Assembly: GCA_030374805.1 (NCBI GenBank)
Contig: JARGSG010000212.1
Coordinates: 186,001-250,000 of the forward strand
From: Gracilaria gracilis
Lineage: Eukaryota > Rhodophyta > Florideophyceae > Gracilariales > Gracilariaceae
Direction: 5' to 3'
Length of the DNA stretch: 64,000 nucleotides
This document shows, in pieces, positions 10,686 to 20,262 of the stretch. Under the pieces are notes generated by a model. That model ran no database searches. It had not been told where the DNA came from and saw nothing but the letters and a program-made list of their open reading frames with translations. Each line of letters starts with the position of its first letter. Position 1 is the first letter of the stretch. A program made the position numbers and the translations under genes.

Positions 10686-11400
10686 TAACGTTACGCACGC
10701 AGGTAGGGTAGAAAGGGAAGTAAGTAGAGATGGATATTGAAGAAAGAGAAAGTAAAACAAGTGAAGGTTGACGGCCTTTGGGTCGACCCGTTTACTCGAG
10801 GGTCGTCGATTGCAACCTACAAATACCCTAGTGCGCGCTTCACCGTCGTCGCAGCAAGCGACGACGGCGGTCGTTACAAGTTGCACGTGTGTGCAGTTGT
10901 ACACGGAAAGCGCGCGCAAACTAGAGTACAACAATTTCAAATAACTAAATCAATCAACACTACAAATCCATTGCCAGTCCTTTGATTCAGAACCAGATCT
11001 AAAAAATCATCAATTTGCATGGCGGCACTACAACCGCCTTGCGCAGCCCAGAATCGCATATTGCATGCAAAACCGCCCATTCCAGCCTAGAAACGCACAT
11101 CCTCGCTATCTGCATAGTTAGTCTACTACTCTAAGCCTCGTCCAATCACAGAGCTCCACTTGGCCCATGCCACCATAACTCTCCATACAATCCATGGCAC
11201 TTGTAGACACCACGTTGCACAAGGACATTTGCAGTAGCCAATCATATTGTCGTTTCACGTTAGGGTTGAGCAGAGGCGCATATGCGCTTTTGCGAAGAGG
11301 GTGCCCAAAAGTGCCCATCGTCCCCTGCAACTTTGCTTCCAAGTAGTCCGAGACCAACCTGAGGGACTGACAGGCACTCGACCATGTCGCAACATCAATA
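10686..11400 (-). repeat. Family A LTR (5' LTR of A1)
   Basis: About 715 bp, matching the inverted copy at 17263-18628 once the MITE there is removed, and 50179-50886. It carries CCAAT-type boxes, the palindrome GCGCATATGCGC at 11277-11288, and a TATA-like tract (tatttgtagg on the minus strand, near 10820) expected for RNA polymerase II transcription. Confidence 0.85.
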
Positions 11401-14005
11401 ATGACCACTCACGATATGTTATCATTGGATTCATGAAACACCGCAGCCAAATCAGTGAGGTGTATGATGGTGTTGCGCAGAAGCTCAAGCAGCTTGGAGG
11501 AGTGGCGGTGGAGAAACTGCACTCGGATGGCGCTAAGGAATACATTGCGTTACAAGATAATCCAGAAAACACATTTGAAGGCACTTCTTTTTCACCTCCG
11601 TACACTCCGGAACACAACGCCATAGCTGAGCGCATCAATTGCACTATGGAGGAAGCAGCTCGGGCTATCCTCATTCAGGCCAATCTACCGGAATGTTTGT
11701 GGGTCTTTGCGTTGAAACATGTACAGTTTGTGCGGAACCGTGTTCCACATTCAACTACTGGAAGCACTCCGTACTCGTTGATGACGGGAAATAGGCCGAC
11801 ATTGAAGCACACCCGTGTGTTTGGATGTGCAGCTTTCGTACTGAAGATGATCGAAGGAACCAAGTTCGAGTCTCGTGCACTTGAGGGGGTGTACTTGCAG
11901 ACTCTTGAGCATGGTGTATTCGATGTACTTGTCAGAGATGATGATGGCCCTACCGCGCATCATGCACTCACGTCATGTCACATTTGATGAGAATTCATTC
12001 CCTGGTGCCGAGTACTTGGAGGAGTTTATGGAGGATGAATGTGCATCTGACACAGACTACAGTTCTGAGGCTGCGCCATGCTCCGACTCCGACGGCTCTT
12101 ACCCAGATGATCCTGGTGACGAAGTAAATGTGGATGACATTTGTGACAGTACGAGTGGCCCCGATGATGAATCTGGCCCAATTGCCGAAGAAGCATTACC
12201 TGCACCAAGTAATGAAAGCAGTGATGATGGTGTGGACAATGCTGAAGGTGATGGCTCTGCTGATGAAAGTGACCACCACCCTGCGAACGACACAGCGCAC
12301 GAGCCCACTGGTGACACGGACGACTCTACCGAACCACCACGATACCCGCAACGCACGCGTCGTGCACCCCCGGAGGTGGTACATGGCTGCGTCTGCAACC
12401 ACATCTGCAGTTCAGGTTACCACAAGTGATGAACCTACGCTGAAGGAAGCAATGTCCGCGACGCCCATCGAGCAGAGCTTATGGCGAGCAGCCATTGAAG
12501 ATGAACTCGCATCACTTGAGTCAAAGAATACTTGGAAAGAGGACAAGTCTCCATCGCAACAACCACTGCCCACGCACATTGTGCTCAAGGTCAAGCGTAA
12601 TGCAGATGGTTCGGTGAAACGCTTCAAGGCTCGAGTCGTGGCCGGTGGTAATCACCAAACTTTTGGTGAGAACTACATGGAAACGTACGCTCCAGTGGTT
12701 TCGTTTGGCATAGTACGTTTCTTCCTCTACTTGACTCTATGCTTGCAGATGTATATTGCTCAGGTGGATGTGAAGACTGCATTTCTCAACGGCGATCTCG
12801 ACGAGGATGTTTGGGTAATGTCACCACGCGGTGTTTCTGGAATTGGCTCACGATGCTATAAGCTTCAAAAGGCAATGTACGGGCTAAAGCAAGCACATCT
12901 AGCCTGGCACACCAAGTTGACGGGCGATCTGCGAGCCATTGGATTTGAAGAGTTGCCGAGTGCTCATTGTGTGTTTCGGCGAGCCAGTGAACACAAAGGC
13001 TACGCGTACATCCTTGTGTATGTGGACGATCTGCTAATCTTTACTCAATCTGCAGAAGAACGGTCTCGGATTTTGGAGGAGCTTCGGAGCCTGTACGAGA
13101 TCCGTGTTGAGAACAAAGTAAATCTCTACCTGGGTGTGGAACTCACTTGGAGCATAGACGACGATGGTCGTTTAACTGGGATGCAACTTGCACAGCCGTT
13201 GTATATCGAAGGAATGCTTCGACGCTTTGGTCTTGACAGGAGCAAACCAGCTCGCAGCCCCATGGTAGAATCTTTCTTCATAGGACTTGCGGAGGAGGAA
13301 GACAAATCCCCTCAGGATGTGCAGCTATACCAGCAGATGATCGGGTCTCTGCTGTACTTGGCACTTCGCACACGCGTGGACATTCTCGCACCAGTACTCA
13401 TTCTTGCACGTTATCAAAGCAACCCAACACCATACTGTCACAGGGCAGCGAAACGGGTTCTGCGCTACTTACAAGGAACTTGCAAACATGGGTTGAATTA
13501 TCACGCTGGCTCCCTGAACATGGAAGCGTATGTCGATTCGGACTATGCCGGCGACAAGTCCGATCGGAAGTCCATGTCGGGATACATGATCAAGTTTGGG
13601 TCCGCCGTGGTATTCTTTGGTGCAAAGAAACAAGCTTCAGTTGCATTGTCTACTGCAGAGGCTGAGTACTACGCTTTGACCATGGCAGCGCAGGAGGTTG
13701 TGTGGATGAAGCGTCTACTATCTGAACTTGACTTGGACGTCGATGGTGCAGTTCCTCTACACTCGGACAACCAGGTTGCGATCGACTGGAGTGCAGGAGA
13801 AAGATGCCCATCGGGTCGCGCCAAGCACATCGATGTGAAGCTGCACTTTATTCGGGAACTGGTAAAAGAGTCTGTGATTGATGTCAAGTACATTCCAACT
13901 GAGTTGAATGATGCGGACATTCTCACGAAGCCCTTAGGTCCATTGAGTATTCAGGCCATCATGAAAAGGATTGGACTTGGTCAGGAACTCGAGGAGGAGT
14001 GTTGA
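11401..14005 (+). pseudogene. Copia B3 integrase-RT-RNase H fragment
   Basis: Coding begins at the integrase stretch SRYVIIGFMKHRSQ and keeps KLHSDGAKEY and EHNAIAERIN. Compared with B1 there are two single-base C insertions, at about 11949 (a ccc run) and about 12369 (ccccc against cccc), which break the acidic linker before RT. From about 12400 the RT and RNase H are intact: VDVKTAFLNGDL, ILVYVDDLLIF, YVDSDYAGDKSDRKS, ALSTAEAEYYAL and HSDNQVAIDW. The stop at 14003-14005 overlaps the first bases of the LTR, as in B1. Confidence 0.9.
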
Positions 14006-14727
14006 TGTATGGATGTGGGCGAGTGCCTGTCAGTCCCTCAAAGGTGCTCCAAGTACTTGGAATACAAAGTTGCAGGGGAGCATGGGCACTTTTGGGCACC
14101 CTCATGAGAAAAGCGCATATGCGTGTCTCCGCGAACCGAACGTGATACTGCAATATGATTGGCTACTGCAAATGGCTACATGCAACGTGGTTTGCACAAG
14201 TGGAACGTGTTGTATGGAGCGAGAAGGGCAGATGGAACAAGTGGTACGCTGTGATTGGCTGCAGCCTATAGGTGGTGGCCAGTTATGCGTTAGCGGAGTA
14301 TCTGTTATTATAGGCCATTGTGAGGGGTTGTGCAATGTATGCGATTCTGGGCTACTATGAAGGGGTTTGGAGCGAATGTGCGATTCTGAGCTGCGCGAGG
14401 GTGTTGGCTGTGCCAGACCGAAATTGTCAATTTTTTAGAGCAAGATATGGATCATGGAGTTGGCATTGGATTTGGCACGATTTGATTTAGTTGTTTGAAT
14501 TCGTATTGTGTTTTGCGCGCGCTTTGGCTGTCAAAGTGTACACTTTGACAACGTGTGCAGTTATGTCGCTGGATGCGACGGCGGCGGCGCGCGCTAGAGT
14601 ATTTGTAGGTTGCGATCGCTGCCCGATCACTAAACTCGAAACGAAGCTGGCCTACCCCCTTTGTTTGTCTTACTCATCTTCTTCACTACTTTCCCCTTTC
14701 CCTCTCTAACCTGCGTTCGTTGCGTTA
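14000..14727 (+). repeat. Family B LTR (3' LTR of B3)
   Basis: A 728-bp LTR, the same length as the left LTRs of B1 and B2. It is preceded by the purine tract gaggaggag and begins TGTTGATG. Confidence 0.88.
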
Positions 14728-15226
14728 CCGACTACTCGGATCAACCGTTCGTCGCACAGGTAATGCAGTGATGACCAAAAATGCCGAGCACACACGTAGT
14801 GCACGGACCTCGAGAACAACTGCTGAGCACAAAGCTAGTGCCCAGACTTCGATAAAAATGGTCTCAACCTCTCCGATCAGAACCCGCAAACGCGACGCGG
14901 GGATCCCAACAACAAGAACAATAGAGGGAGACCAAACAAATCGGATAGCGATCGACAACAAGGGCAACAACGAGCCCCCAACACAATCACGATAGAGAGT
15001 CAAAATCGAACCACTACCAACACAACGCCCTCAGGGAGGAACGCAATCGAAAAAAGGGAATTACAACACCAACGAAACCAACCAATAACACAAGATACGG
15101 AATCGAACAAACAACGGCAACATCAACAACGGCGATGAATAACAAGGTTGGCGGTGAGGGAGAGCGGCGGTAAGGGAATCATGACGAACAAAATCGGCAA
15201 AAGTCAGCCGGGCTGGGCCCATAACC
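14728..15226 (-). mobile_element. Leader fragment of a family C/D copia element
   Basis: This is non-coding sequence homologous to the leader of element C (35350-35828), with shared blocks such as actcggatcaaccgttcgtc. It ends at the primer site ctgggcccataacc (15213-15226). The gag and pol of this copy are missing; the leader stops at the B3 LTR. It is the 5' end of a leftward-reading element whose body was lost. Confidence 0.75.
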
Positions 15227-16121
15227 TGATGGAGGTTATAGCTGGAAGGGAAAGTTGAGGGGATGCAAGGGAAGTTCGCCAGCTCTGGCTGGGATTTACT
15301 TGGAGGTGCTTAGCTCACAACTTATATAGCACTTCTTCGACGCGCCACCGAACAACTCCAACTCTGAGTAAAAGCTAAGCCACTAAGCAGGGACACTCAA
15401 TACTACCAATCATCTTCTAACATGACATGGTAACGCTGCCAAAATTCATGACAGCTTACAAGTAACAAGGCACAACGGTGCACAGCAGTGCACAGCAGTG
15501 CAAAACAATTCCGTACAATACTGCACAACAATGTACAACAATGTACAACCATGTGCATCCATGACAGTGCATACACACAATACTACAGCGCACCATAATG
15601 ACCGGACCACGACAATCCATACACAAACACTCGCACCTGTTTCGTGCAACCTGTATTCAGTACACGACGCCATAATGTGTATGTCTAGGCTAACCAAGTC
15701 ACACGTCAGCAACAAGTACCTGTAAACCATATGACGTGAACCAAACACAGCCAACAAGTTCCATGCATCCAGAAACATACATGTGCATGCAGCACTACCC
15801 GAACATGATGTCAACCACTCAACAGTGTCAACACTCGTGCACCATGTACCAAGTATCAACATTCCTACATGTGCACACTGTGCACCTCGACCACTCTAGA
15901 CAACGTGTCCTGGTGTACAGTCTGTCTGTACGAACTCATCTGAACAGCTTGATATTCGACACAGCACCACATCTGACACGTTCATCCAATGGTGGCTCTT
16001 CCACCATCCAACACAGTGGAGCGTACAGAACGACATCAGTCATAGTTTCACATACCAAGGTACCATTCTAGACTTGTCACATGTGAACAGCTTGATGTCA
16101 GTGACAGCATGACATCCAACA
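15227..16121 (-). repeat. Family D LTR
   Basis: About 895 bp, starting TGATGGAGGTTATAG and ending catccaaca on the plus strand. It shares both ends with the family-C LTR but has a different middle, rich in acagtgcac and caatgtaca repeats. The five bases to its right, acaag (16122-16126), belong to the A3 RT gene it interrupts. The solo copy at 38653-40334 shows the same LTR with a proven 5-bp duplication. Confidence 0.8.
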
Positions 16122-17268
16122 ACAAGTTGGTGAAAGCCATGTACGGACTTAAGCAGGCTCACCTGGCTTGGCATACAAAGTTCAGTCAAGATCTCAAAGA
16201 CTTAGGATTTGAAGAACTTCCTAGTGCTCCGTGTGTGTTTAGGCGCCGCATTGGACACAACGTGTACGCATACATCTTTGTTTACATTGATGACCTCCTG
16301 GTTTTCACACCAACCGCTGCGCAACGTTCGTCGCTCTTGAAGGAGCTCAAAGGACTGTATGAACTTCGAGTTCAAGATCGAGTGAGCTTCTACCTTGGCG
16401 TTGAGCTGACTTAGGCAGTAGATTCTGAGGGCCAACTTATGAGCCTTAAGCTTGGACAGCCGCTTTACATCGAGAGAGTGCTACGCCGATTCGTACTGCA
16501 CCACTCCAAGCCAGCTTCTAGTCCAATGGTGGAGTAGTTTTTCTCATCACTAGCCGCGGAGGAGGACAAGACTCCGAGGGACGTACAACTATATCAGCAG
16601 ATGATTGGGTCCTTGCTGTACTTGGCATTGCGCACGCGACTTGATATTCTTGCTCCAGTCCTTATCCTTGCACGATTCCAGAACGCTCCCGCAGCACACT
16701 GTCGCAGAGCTGCGAAGCGAGTACTACGGTACCTGCGTGGGTCGGTTGGCCATTGTTGCTCTACCGACCTGGATCTCTGGAGTTGAACGGCTTTGTGGAC
16801 TCAGACTATGCTGGTGACACTACTGATCGTAAGTCAATGTCCGGATATGTGATCAAACTGGGATCAGCCCTTTGCTTCTTCGGTGCGAGAAAGCAAGCAT
16901 CGATTGCGCTCTCCACCGGAGAAGCGGAGTACTATGCGTTGACCATGGCTGCTCAAGAGGTTACCTGGATATCGCGAGTGCTTCGGGAGAGCGGCTTTGA
17001 TGTGAACGAGAAGGTCCCCATTCGCTCGGACAATCAATGTGCCATAGATTGGGCTGCTGGTGAGCGATGCCCTTCTGGACGTGCCAAACACATTGACGTG
17101 AAGCTTCATTTCATCAGACATATGGTGAAGGACAATGTCAGTGGTGTGGACTATGTTCCTAGTGAGCTAAAGGATGCTGATATCCTAACCAAACCGCTGA
17201 GCCCTGCAAGAATATTTGCAATTATCAAACGAATTGGACTTGGACAGGGACTCGAGGAGGATTGTTGA
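16122..17268 (+). pseudogene. Copia A3 RT/RNase H fragment
   Basis: This carries the C-terminal RT (YIFVYIDDLLVF, so the YVDD motif is YIDD here) and RNase H (FVDSDYAGDTTDRKS, ALSTGEAEYYAL, RSDNQCAIDW). There are in-frame TAG codons at 16412-16414 (a Trp in A1) and near 16535, and a frameshift near 16745. The stop overlaps the LTR start, as in the other families. Confidence 0.88.
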
Positions 17269-18628
17269 CGTTGGGACACGGTCGAGTGCCGGTCAGTCCT
17301 ACAGGTTGGTCTCGGACTACTTGGAAGCAAAGTTGCAGGGGACGATGGGCACTTTTGGGCACCCTCTTCGCAAAAGCGCATATGCGCCTCTGCTCAACCC
17401 CAACGTGAAACGGCAATATGATTGGCTACTGCAAATGTCCTTGTGCAACGTGGTGTCTACAAGTGCCATGGATTGTATGGAGAGTTATGGTGGCATGGGC
17501 CAAGTGGAGCTCTGTGATTGGACGAGGCTTAGAGTAGTAGACTAACTATGCAGATAGCGAGGATGTGCGTTTCTAGGCTGGAATGGGCGGTTTTGCATGC
17601 AATATGCGATTCTGGGCGGCGCAAGGCGGTTGTAGTGCCGCCATGCAAATTGATGATTTTTTAGATCTGGTTCTGAATCAAAGGACTGGCAATGGATTTG
17701 TAGTGTTGATTGATTTAGTTATTTGAAATTATTGTACTCCAGTTTGCGCGCACTTTCCATGTACAGTAAACCCTTGTTAGAAAGATGCGGAGCATAGACA
17801 GCATTCGCATCCTTCTAAGGCGGTTAGGGATAAAACGAGGGAAGTCTTGATGTAGTCTAGCATAGAGTTTCGAGCTCCTACTGAGCCCCAAAGAATGACG
17901 TTATGCGAGACAACGTCATATTGGAAATACGTCGAATGAGTAACAAACTTTGCGTTCTTCTTAGAAGTAGTACAGCTTGACTGTTACCTTCCTTTTCCTC
18001 CTCTAAAGCAAGAAGCACAACAGCCAAGTACCTCAGCTTGTCCTCAATTCCCAACTCTTCCAACAACGTAGTGTTTCTGTCTTCTTCGACAGTCTTTTTC
18101 ATAATTATTGGGTTTTAGCCGTTTATGTGCAACCGCTGTTGGTGGCTATTGCGGAAAAAATTTATGAACTACATGGAAGAAACTCCTTATAATTAAATAA
18201 TATATCCTTACAACAAGGGGGCATTGTACCATAAAACCTCTGTTTTACGTAGCATTTGCTTTTTCCAGTTCTCCTACATTATTTCTATATCCGTATCCTA
18301 AGCAATCATTGCTAAAGCTACCCAAAGCGGGTTCTCGCTCGCGTAGATGGCTACCATATCCTAATATGCTGGATATCCATCTTACGCGGTACCCGTATAC
18401 CAAGGGTCTACTGTACAACTGCACACCCGTGCAACTTGTAATGACCGCCGTCGTCGCTTGCTGCGACGACGGTGAAGCGCGCGCTAGGGTATTTGTAGGT
18501 TGCGATCGACGACCCTCGAGTAAACGGGTCGACCCAAGGCCGTCAACCTTCACTTGTTTTACTTTCTCTTTCTTCAATATCCATCTCTACCTACTTCCCT
18601 TTCTACCCTACCTGCGTGCATATCGTTA
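17263..18628 (+). repeat. Family A LTR (3' LTR of A3) split by a MITE
   Basis: The LTR begins TGTTGACG. Without the 650-bp insert and its TA duplication it is about 714 bp, the same length as the A1 LTR. Confidence 0.87.
17764..18413 (+). mobile_element. Non-autonomous pogo/Tigger-like DNA element (MITE)
   Basis: A 650-bp insertion bounded by imperfect inverted ends (CAGTAAACCCTTG against CAGTAGACCCTTG) and a TA duplication at 17762-17763 and 18414-18415. The undisturbed site is visible in the A1 LTR (tgtacaact). The ends resemble those of pogo/Tigger elements. On the minus strand, 17878-18102 encodes a 74-residue tail ending SRITSFFGAQ. It resembles the C-terminus of Tigger-type transposases, so this may be an internal deletion derivative. 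Confidence 0.8.
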
Positions 18629-19547
18629 GAAATGCTCATAGGCTGTGGAGATTCTGTTGTTCCTGCTTCCTCTGGCACAAAGTGGACATTCGTCCCAGGC
18701 CCAGTATTGCCGTCTATCGTCCGATCAGTGCGCTGAACTATCGTTGGAACCCTTCTTTCAACGATGGACGCGGTTGACTCTTCGGCGAAACGTACATGAG
18801 TTCTCATTTTCGTATGGGCATTGATGACCGCTAGAGTTGATTGGGATGCCTCTGCGAACCTAATATGTGTACGCAATGGTGCAGGGCGGTCGATCGGATG
18901 GGCAGCTTTCGTACGAGTCCCCTTAAGTACCATAGGACTTGCATTGGAAGAGTCACGACCGACTTTCCCCGGTTGTTGAGCAGTCGGGTTCACTTTTTGG
19001 TTCTGTGCACTTGGCTGCTCATTGTGCATCAACTCCTGGGCTACCTTCACTTGGGGCGTATACCAATGCTTGGCCCACGCTGACGTTGTGCGAGTTGCTG
19101 CAGTCTGCAGGCGATATAGCGCCTGCTCCAGGATTTTCTGTCGTCGTTCGGCCTTATTCATCATCTTTCGTGATGACATGGTATTCGATGTGGCGGCGAA
19201 GTTAGGCATGTGCGTGTACTCGGCTGCCCGCATTCCTGCAACCAGTTTGTGAGCAACGTCAGACGCAGTCACAATTTCCAATATCGAACGTCCTATGAAG
19301 GACAGAGCAATGACGCAACTGCTTGGAAGACCACTGCGAAGGTGTCTCATGAGAGGGCGGCAAGAGCCGCGCGGTATGCCACGGAAGTACTGCGCTTCCA
19401 TTTTCGGGGGCCGAGATTGAGATGTCGGCAGTGGAGCATATCCTACAGACTTGAGGTTTTGAGCTATCTTAGCCATTCGGGTAAGACACTCAGGTGGTAA
19501 CTTGTTCAATGACCGAGGCTGGCCTTCTCTTGCAATCTGCGCCCTAC
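18629..19547 (-). pseudogene. LINE ORF1 fragment, inverted (copy 3)
   Basis: The minus strand encodes the basic central block of ORF1 (YFRGIPRGSCRPLMRHLRSG and downstream), corresponding to about positions 1295-2213 of copy 1. The frame is open through it. Its left end is the insertion site of A3. Its right end abuts the 5' end of LINE copy 2 with no A-tail. Confidence 0.85.
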
Positions 19548-20262
19548 TAGTCGGGATCAGACTATAGGTCATCTACTAGCCAATTCTCCTAGAACTGACA
19601 CTCAACTCGATTCGTCCACAGAGGCACCCAAGACTGCACCGGAGTGGTCGCGTTCGCTACGCAGTGACGGCCAAGTGGGAGCACTTGTGTCGGAGCGTCC
19701 GAAGCCCTGTGTTACGACTTTCACAGGTGGCCCGGCTGCCACCGCCCAGCCTTAGGTTTGTGAACCCTCTGGGTGTAGTACCCGCTCCATAGACACGAAG
19801 GCAGTGGTCCAGAGTTGACTGCTGTGGGGCTACCCCCCAAAAAACCTCATTTCAGGCATCTGAAAAAATTCAACGCCGATCTGGGTGGGCTCTGTCAAAT
19901 TTTTGTCGGAGGCGCCTCGACTCTGTAGAGAAGCGTTTTATCTTTCAAACGAGCTACAGATCGCTTCCGGCAAGTAACTGGATTAGAAGTGACGAGCCTC
20001 CGGAGTTCATCAACAAATCGCCGTTTTTGACCCTTCCGGGGCACCCCCCTCAAACGACCCCAAAAACGACGATTTCGCAAAACGTCCAAAAGTTACAAAT
20101 ATCTTGCAACGTGTCAAAGCCGCCGGCCGTGGGCACATAAAACCAATCATTTGAGACCAGATTGGATCGAAGCTGGAAAGTAACTATGTCGACGCTGAGC
20201 TATTCGGAGCGGCTCGCATTGCCCCTGGACAAGTGCAGAACGAATGCAAAGTAGTTTAAGTA
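19548..20262 (+). other. LINE copy 2, 5' leader part
   Basis: From about 19930 this matches the leader at the start of the window. The upstream 380 bases (19548-19929) show what copy 1's missing 5' end probably looks like: a moderately GC-rich stretch with no ORF that I can support. It ends at the TA target of the pogo-like element. Confidence 0.7.

Larger units (their letters stand above)
5818..11400 (-). mobile_element. Copia-type LTR element A1, interrupted
   Basis: A leftward-reading Ty1/copia element. It shows in order a 5' LTR (10686-11400), a primer-binding site, a leader of about 1 kb, and gag-protease-integrase-RT up to the first RNase H motif. LINE copy 1 then cuts it at 5817/5818. 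The remainder, including the 3' LTR, would lie left of the window. Its LTR ends directly against a truncated family-B element at 11401, with no recognisable duplication, so that border is a later rearrangement. Confidence 0.88.
11401..14727 (+). mobile_element. Copia family B element B3, 5'-truncated
   Basis: The 3' part of a family-B element that is nearly identical to B1 and B2. It starts abruptly inside integrase at 11401 and runs through RT and RNase H to a 728-bp 3' LTR (14000-14727). Its left edge abuts the end of an A-family LTR and its right edge abuts the internal leader of a family-D/C element. Neither edge has a visible target duplication, so both borders are recombination or deletion joints. 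Confidence 0.88.
16122..18628 (+). mobile_element. Copia family A element A3, 3' half
   Basis: A rightward-reading A-family fragment running from the RT motif KLVKAMYGLKQ to a 3' LTR. Its 5' half is replaced by the family-D leader and LTR. It is in the opposite orientation to A1. Its LTR ends at about 18628 in an inverted LINE ORF1 fragment, probably its insertion site. Confidence 0.85.

Noticed and set aside
11247-11400. Apparent N-terminal extension of the B3 integrase frame
   Set aside because: These codons lie in the A-family LTR and are only fortuitously in frame with B3 coding sequence.
12128-12430. Start of a 625-codon RT protein at 12128
   Set aside because: The first about 90 codons are the acidic linker read out of frame. 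The real RT frame is entered after the second C insertion near 12369.
15498-16071. Short Thr/His-rich frames in 15.4-16.1 kb
   Set aside because: They are translations of the simple repeats in the family-D LTR.
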